Assembly: GCA_030248135.1 (NCBI GenBank)
Contig: JASANC010004439.1
Location: 20,930-84,929, forward strand
Length of the DNA: 64,000 nt
Source: Theristus sp. LFF4_11
Lineage: Eukaryota > Nematoda > Chromadorea > Monhysterida > Xyalidae
Direction: 5' to 3'
This document shows, one piece after another, positions 39,501 to 48,500 of this stretch. Made by a program: the position numbers and the translations under genes. The stretch's first letter is position 1; each line of letters begins with the position of its first letter. A model generated the notes under the pieces. It did not search any database and was not told the origin of the DNA. It was given only the letters and a program-made list of their open reading frames with translations.

Positions 39501-42500
39501 TCCTGTGCGTTTTTCATCGCAGTTTGTTCGGCGTCTTTCGGTGGGTTTTGCGGATTTTGAAGTGCGGCTTTTTGCGGATTCTGCTGTGCGGGTTTTTGCG
39601 GGATTTGCTGCAAGCCTTTTTGCGGGTTTTGGTGTGCGGCTTTTTGCGGGTTTCTCTGTGGATTCTCCGGTGCGCCTGATCCTCCGCTATTCTGAACGTT
39701 CGCGGCAGCTGAAGAATGAAGGGGCATTCATGAAGTACAGTATGATTTTTCATCTGTCATCTTTTCAGAAAAACACAGAATTGGCGAAAAAGAAAAAAGG
39801 ACGGATATTTCGCCACAACTGCGGCTTTTGATTCCCTGACGAAATCTGGTTCCGGTTCATTCTTCTTTCATTCAAAGTTTCGTGGGCTCTACATTCTGCC
39901 AAAAAAGTGACAGGTTCAACGAAGTGACAGTGGCATGCTTTAACACACAGCTACGCGTCACTAAATACTACTTCATGAATGGCGCTGAAGGAAGACACGA
40001 GAAATGCAACAGTCCTGCCAATCTCACACAATTGAATTTAAAAAGAATCTCGAAAACGCTCTCGATTGAAACATACATGTTTTTCCACTGTTGCTGCCTG
40101 GTACAGCGGTTGTTCGGTTCGCTGCATTCTGCGCAGTGAAATCCGTATAATTCTGAAAAATGCAAAACGTGTTGCCACAGAACCCTTTACAGCTACAGGA
40201 AAACATTAAGTTCGTTCCAATGTCTGCAAGAACACCACAAAAATGTTTCTCCAGGTTAACTCTACATTACAGGGAATCAGCTGATTGGTTGATGATCACC
40301 TGATGCCTGCTTCCAGTGCACGCATTACTGTGTAGGAGGTGGAGTCTCTGTCCTGCACAGAAAGCACGCATCACGTGACCATCCAACCAATCAGTTGATT
40401 CCCTATAATTTAGAGTTCGACCGTGCACGCTTACACTGACCGAGCCGCGAAATATCAGCGATCGATCACCGACATAAGCAGCCGTTTTGATTGCTTTTTG
40501 CGAAATTGTCAGCGGCGAAATCTTCGCACTGGACAGCATTCGTTTGGCGCTTGCAGACGATTCAAACTCAACAAATGCCTGTGAAACAAAACACGACAAG
40601 ACATTTAGATTGAGTTTCAAACTAAAAAAGAGTTTCAGTAGTAAATGTAGTTGAGTGGAATATTTTGTAGCATTAAAAAATTTAGCAAAACTGCAAAAGC
40701 CTCAAATCGAACCAAAGCATCTTCCAAAAAATCAAACCCATCCAAAGACGACCACCAATTACCAAACCCATTACTATCTAATTCTCGAACCAAAACACCA
40801 ATTCACAAAACAACCCTGTTACTGTTCTCTAAATATCAGTTTTAAAAATCTACCGACGACAAAAGCCAACCCCCTTCAATTCTCCATGATACGGAACGGA
40901 TACCATTCGAAAATCGCCACCCAAAATACGCACCTGTCTGTTTTTCACCAACAGTCGCGTCAACTTTCCGAACGGCCGACAAAAATTTGCGACTGCGTTT
41001 TCGTTGGCGTTCGTTGGCAACTCCAGAAGGTGCACCACCGTTGGATTGCATTGGTGCGTTTCAAGGTCGATTGACGTCGAACCGCACGCAGTGTCGCAGT
41101 TCTGTCGATGATTGACGTTGGAATTAGGAATTGTGATGGAATATAGGAATTGTTGTGATCAATCAAATGGAAAATGTAATCGATTTTGGAAGAGGACACG
41201 TATAATCATGATAATTATACGGCATGCATGTCATCGAAGGAAACTCCGCAGGTTGCGCTAAAACAGTTTTAAAATTTTAAGTGATCAAATTTGTACGCAC
41301 CATTCGCTGCGTGGTCAAACAGCTCGCTTTAGCCAATCAGCGTGTGTCGAATGCAAAAGAATTTCAACGCACAAAACTGCACAATTTCGACTTGTCCCTG
41401 AAAACGAACCATACAAAAGTACACCACTGCATTGTCGCGTACACCCTGCGTGTTCAACTGTTGCACATGCACCGGTGACATTTGATGCGCGATGAGTTCG
41501 CGCAAATTTTGCATGATTTTTCGCGTGTAATCCGGACAAACACGACACCGAACCGCAAATCTGTCAGGCTCCACGTAATGAAAGACGCCCGATTTGTGCA
41601 CGCCGAATGGGTCTGAAAAAAAAACAACAACGACAAGAATAAGTTAATTCAGAATTCCGATTCCGGAGATTTTGTGCGAAACCACCAGTATTAGTTCATG
41701 TAATGTCGTTTTTTTGTTCTACAACTCAACGGGTTTGCACCTTGAGCAGCGAAATGGGCAGTTAAAACTCACTCGAGTAACCCCTCCCTTTGTATCTGTG
41801 CTACCAGGGTTCATCAATTCCCACGTTAAACCACACACCGATTCACGGCGTTTTCGCCGATTGAGTCGGAGAAGCAAGCAAAAAAAACGAAGAAAGAAAA
41901 CACTTTACCAACAACCGAATGTCAAGTCAAACTCTATTATCAATTTGTCCAGTTCTGCGACTGAATGCGTGTGCAGACGTAGAAAGGAAACTAATTTCAA
42001 TCCTTATGTGGCAATCCAAAGTCGCCTAAATGACTCGGCCCTATGTAGGGGACTCGGATCACTTTACCAATTTTGAATTCCCGCGTCATCCATGAAACTG
42101 TTTACCTGTCAATGCGCGCATTGAGTTGCGCGACGAAAATGAAAGATCATACCTGGGCGTAACGTCGGGTTCTCCAGCATCAATCGATGCTCCAACGACG
42201 CGTTGTGCTTTTCGTACGCATCGATCCAATAGAAGCGCACGTTGCACATTGTGCACGAATAGATCACTACAAAGATCTGCACAACGTTTGCTGGACATTT
42301 TCGCAATTTATCAACAACAAAAAAAACACGAAATTACACAAAATAGCCTGGTTGATTATCGATAAATCACACATGGATTGATTTGATAGTTATTGATCAC
42401 ACTTGTTGTGCGGTGAATCTTGCTGGAGTTGAATGCGATGTGACCGGACCACCACAAGGAACAACAATAAAGTACGCCTGATATTCAGCCCATATTCTCG

Positions 42501-45500
42501 CCAATCACCAACCGAACACCGCACAAAGTTAGGATGTCTTTTTGGAATTCGTCTGTCTGCGCACGCTTGACAAGCGCATATGGTGCACCGACCACACAAA
42601 ACAAAAACTGGCGCGGAGTCTCGCTGATGATTCAGTCAGACATGACACCCGTCTGTGCTGGTCATCAATTTTTTTTGTCTAAAAAGTCTGCCCGAGCCTT
42701 GTCGTACTGACGAGCCTGGAGACCCGCGTTATACCGCTCATCAGGCGAAACCGCAAGAAACAGTGCTTGCGCTAGCTGTAATGAGCATGCTTCAAGCCAG
42801 AACTACGCCCTCAAAAAAACGCCTCTAGCGGAACGAGCTCTGATTCGAGCGAGTCACTACACGGTGCCCCGCCGCACCTTGTTTTGAACCACCGAGCTGC
42901 GGTGTACCACCACCAGTCTGGAGGGATGGTATCGCTTTGCCAAGAGCACTGGACGATACAGTGGACGGCGCTTTTCGCGGCACGAAATTAATCGACATTT
43001 GCGCTTGCGCTTGTTTCGCCGGCGAATGTCGCGTTGCGATTGGCGATTGGTGAACGGACGTTGCGTGGTGTTGCGTTACGGCGGTTGAAGCGGACGTTTG
43101 CGGTGGCTGTATTCCGGAGCGGAGTCGTGCCTAGAATTGGGATTGTTTTTTTATGCAACTTTATGCATTGGCATGGCAGCACTGTGCCATGCTGATTGGT
43201 CGGCTCGAATTATGATGAGTCAGCAAATCAGCTGGCGACGTTTTGAAAGTCGCCCCTCGTTCCGAGTGCCCCCTAAACCGCTAGTTAGTATCAATTTTTT
43301 TTGAAAAAACATCTTCTAAAAAATACCCGCTGCCCGAAAACAAGCCGCAAACCCATCCAACCCGATCGATCACAGAGCCAGCTATGAAAAAAACCGTTTT
43401 GTGCTGAAAAAAACCGGAAAACCTCACATCTTTCAAGATCACATTGCAGCTACGCTGATGCGAGCGAAACTGTTGCTCGTCGGTTGATGGAAATTGTATG
43501 GAGCAGATCTGGAAGAAAACAATGTTTTCGATTTTTTCTAAATCTGAATGAAAAAGCTTTTTGTAGAGTTTTTGAACTTCCCGACGGTTAGTCCGTGAAA
43601 TTGACGTAATTAAAAAAAAACATGATGACTTTGATAAAGCGGCAGTATTATACACAAACACACACACGTCTCGTCTCGTACTGAAACTACCGTGCCAAAC
43701 CGAAGAAACCAACGTACACTGCAGTAATAAACCGGCTGATAGTGTTTCCAGTGGGCAGTTTCTTTCAGGTTGTTCACGTGCTGTCGACACATTTGATGCG
43801 TGACGATCTCAGAAATCGTGTTGAAACGCTGAAAATCGCACACACGACACTCGATCGGGCCACAGCCTCGTTCCGTGAATCGAAATTGATTCGGTTTATC
43901 CGGATAGGTGCCGGCTGCATCTGGAAACGTCCGCTCATTTCAGCAAGAAAGAAATCTAAAGATGCATTTTCGCTGATGTTTTACCCAGACTATAAGATCT
44001 GTCTGTGCTAAAGCACGTTCGGCACTTCTGCCTGGTGTCCGTCGCACTGACGAGCCAGAGGGCACCGCGTTTGTGCGTCTACCTGGCGAAACCGCAAACA
44101 GCGAACTTCATGTATTGGCGTGGTATTTAGTGACGCATAGTTCAAAAACCCCATTCCAAAACGCGTTCATGAAAAACCATGAACGCTAGCAATCGTGACG
44201 CACATGCATTATGTGAATCTCCTAGCAATGACGAAAAAGTTTTTTTGCGCTGCCTATGCGAATTCTGTTGAAAAAAATCACGAACGCCCTTAAGGCAAAA
44301 GTGGAAACAACAATATAAACAAGACAAATAAACGAAAAAAAACCAAAAAAGCACACCAGGTTGCAGTGTGCGATTCATGCGCAACAGCTCATGATACGGC
44401 GACGCAAGATGCTGCGTCAAATCGGAGTCAGTGCCACCAAAGTTGCACAACTCACAGGTCAACTGGACGTTGGAGCCTGACAAACACAAGTTTTATTTGT
44501 TGTAAAAGTTCAAGATCCACTAAAATCAGAAAGGTGATGTCAATCAGGAAAAAACTGTGTTCGCTTCTTGGCGGAGGTACCAAACTAAACGTGCGTGGTG
44601 AAAATCCACAGCGAAACCCTGGTCTGAATACAGAGCGTCCATTCTGTGATACACGCTGTCGCAACCGTCCACAAACCAGCACACACGGTGCAACAAACGA
44701 TGCTGACACGCTGTGTGTAATCACATCGCCTGTGTATGCCAGTGTGTTTGTTTGCACAACATCATTGTGTTACAGCCGAGTGCTCGGTAATCACACCAGG
44801 ACGTTACGCTCACCACCGGGCACTGTCGACGGTACGGCTTTTGAGCGACCGCCGTTTCCAGTCTGCTGCCGTCGCTCGAAATCGGCGCGCTCAATCGATG
44901 GCGACGACCGGTTCGGTTCTGTTGTTTCATCAGCGTCCATCGGTAGCGGCAGGAGAAACGGGCTGTTCTCAGCAGGCGGCATTGCGAGACCGTGCCGGTG
45001 CGTTTGCGCGATGAAGCTCAGCAGTGTGGTGGCTTCCTGAATGGTCCGCTTGTAAAATATTAAGAATTTTTCCCGATTCTGCCACTCATCGCGCGCGCGC
45101 AGACGTAGAAAGGAAACTAGTTTCTATCTTTATGTGGCAATTCAAAATCGCCTAAAGGCCTGTTCTGACATATGCAGAGGGTTTTTTTCCGAATCGCCAG
45201 GATGCGATTTGCATCCGTCAGCATCCGTTTGCTTGCATCTCTTCTTGCTTGATCGTTTGAACGTGCCTCAGTGAGAAAATAAACAGTCGCTGGGTGAACT
45301 TCACGAAGCGAAGAAAAATTTTGAAAAATGCACGGTGGATTCGACGACTAAAAATTTGGATTTTTTTCGACGACTGAAAATTCATATTTTGTTGGTAAAA
45401 AACCGGTTTTTTTTATTTTTGGCGTGAAAAGAAACTGTTTTTTTTCGTGCCATCCCCAGAAAAACGGTGTTTAATGCAGTTCGAAAACAACGTTGTCAAT

Positions 45501-48500
45501 GGCAGTTTCACATAAAACTTCAATGCCTGTTGTGTAAATTCAGCCTCAATATGCATTGCAGTTCACTGACTTTCAGTATCAGCCGGTATAAATGGGTGCG
45601 CCCCGTCGGTCCGGGACCATTGTGGCGGCCAGTTTTGCTTCTCGGCGATTCACAGTTGGCGACGGTCGGTCCATGCTGCGTGAACGCGTCGCGGTCGTGC
45701 GGAATGCGGAACACGAAATGACACCGCTGAAAGGTCAAGAAAAACGTTTTGTTTCTGTGAATAAGCCATTTCACAAGTGTTTTATTTCGGGTGGTTCATG
45801 AGGGGCACATCACTGATGAGACTGCCCCTCGTCAGCATACATGATGTTGGCCAGGTCGAAATGCAGAGAACCACCCTGCTACTTGGTTGGTTTGTTTGTG
45901 GACTTTCAGAAGAAAAAAACGGTGGACCAAAGTGGAATATTAATGGTGATTCAATGTCACGGATTTACTAATCGTTCAGAAGTCCGCTTGATCCAACATC
46001 ACTGCCTTCTGTATTCTGTACACTCTCCACCATTCGGTATTATCTTCATTTCTTTGGTTCTGCGACTCATAGAACGCATACAGTCGACCTTTAAATTATA
46101 GGCAATCAGCTGATTGGTTGATGATCACCTGATGCAAGCTTCCTGTGCAGGCATTGCTGTGGAGGAGGTGGAGTCTCTGTCCTGCGCAGCAAAGCATGCA
46201 TCACGCGATCATGAGTAGGCAAGCCAACAAAAAAAAACAAAACGGACCCCACAATAGACGAGCGACGGCTGCGCGGCCCATCTGGTCGCGGCCTTCTTTC
46301 GGTAGTGCTCGACGGTCAGTTGGTGACGCATCAGCGCGAAATGCGAGTGACACTGACGCGCGCACGCACGACACTCGACGGGCGTCTGCAGCGCGTTGTG
46401 ACTGTGGTGCGTCACGAAGCGGTACAGTTTGTGCTCGTCGGTGGCGCCGCGAGCGCTCGGCATCTCTGAAGGCGCGTTTAGCGATTAGTTTTTTGTGCGT
46501 ACGCACGGACACATCACATAAAAAATGGCCACGCGATTTAGAAATCGTGTCGCGTGTGCTATCTTAATGCATTACGGACAAGATTAGTTTGCGCACGGGA
46601 TTTAGAACGACGTTTGTGCGTACGGACGAAAAACTAAATGGTGTTTCCGCCTTGAGCACATTGCGTCGATTGACGATTGGCGAAAGAATACAGTCCAGCT
46701 GGCTAATATCGACAACTGATATCAATTTTTGAAGTTCTGCGACTGAATGTGTGTGCAGACGTGGAATGGAAACTAGGTTCAATTTTTATGTGGCAATTCA
46801 AAAAAGGAAACTAGTTTCAATCTCTATGTGGCAATTCAAAGTCGCCTAAGTGACTCGGTCCTATTTGGGGGACTCGGAGCACTTTGCCAATTTTGAATTC
46901 CCGCGTCCTATATGCAACTGTTTCCCTATCTATGGGCGCATTGAGTTGCGGGAACAAAATCAGAAATCATAGCTGATTGGCTGGTTGCACACATACACAC
47001 GTGCAGTTGACGCATGCAATCTGTGCAGGCAGACTCCGCCTTCACAGCAATGCCTACGCGCAGAATGCATGCGTCAACTGCACGAGTGTATGTGCAACCA
47101 ACCAATCAGCTAGTTGTCTATGTATTAGCCAGATAGACTGCAGATGGAAATCTCATATTGTTGTGGTTGTTTGTTCTGGTATTGCTGATTGGCTGCGGTG
47201 CGCTCCTCGCTTGCTGATTGCTCGTGTACACCAGCGCAATGATCTGGCCAATCAGCATGTCACTCCATATTGTAGGATATTAAAAAACAATCGCCTTGAA
47301 CTGGTTAATGTGCTTCAGCTATTTATTGGCGTTTGAGTGAGTCGCGTTCTGATATTCAGAAGCAACATTAAAATGGGATGATTTCGGTTTTCGTGGTTTT
47401 TGGGTCAAATTCAAGTGAAAACGCGCGATGAAACCCGTCTAAAACTAACGGACTAAACAAACAAAAAAACGAAACAAGAAAAACAAACGCGGTCGAAACG
47501 ACGGAAAGCACAAATTCATCCAGTGCTCAAGTGAGTATTTGGCGTGTTGATCAAGGTTCCCCACGGTCTTGTTGCATGTTTCGCATGGAATGCCGCCGAG
47601 TGCTGCGTGGAAAACAATGCACAACATTGATGGTGATCAGTGGTTGTTGACTGGCTACAGTCGAACTCTAGATTTTAGACTATCCGCTGATTGGTTAATG
47701 ATCACGACCTGCTGCAGTGCTTTCTGTACGGGTCGTCACTCCACGCTCCACCTACACACACAGCAATGCCTGCACAGAAAGCATGAATCACGCGACCATC
47801 AAAAACAACCAATCAGCTGATAATTTAATTATAATTTAGAGTTAATTTAATTTAATTATTATTCAATTATAATCAGTTTATAATTTAGAGTTCAACTGTA
47901 GATTGTTGCCTCGCACGGGACGCGTGTTCAGAAGAAATGATAATAGACCTCGCTCGGCCACAGGTTTCTGGAACTGATATCAGAGAAAAAAATCGAAATC
48001 AACAGGCCGCTATTGTGGATTTATTCAAACGTGTCCGGACTAAAATGACGTCATTTGCGTTAAAAATGCCCGTTTGTCAAAGTACAGGCACGAAAATGTC
48101 AGTTTGGTGTGACTGATTCGACATTCACCATTTGTTTACGGGAAGGAAATCGGCTAAACGGAAAGTCTGGTTTGCTGTGAACGGCAAGCGCGCATGTTTG
48201 GCGGCACATGACGTCATTTCAGTGGGACACGTTTAAAAAAAACAGGTCATACATGAAAAAAAGCACCAACCATCGCCGGCGACACTCAGCGGCGCGTCGT
48301 CGATCGTGATCTCACTTGGAACGCTCGCTCCGCCGATCAGACGGACGATTTGAATTGCGCTTCGGTATTTTTTCACCTGGAAATCCGTGCGTTGCTTCAC
48401 TGTTACGTTTTTTTGAGGTGGCACACTAGACAATAGAGAGACCTATATCGACAAATCTGTCGGCTGAAAAAAATCCGTAAATTGTCATCGACCGACTGCA

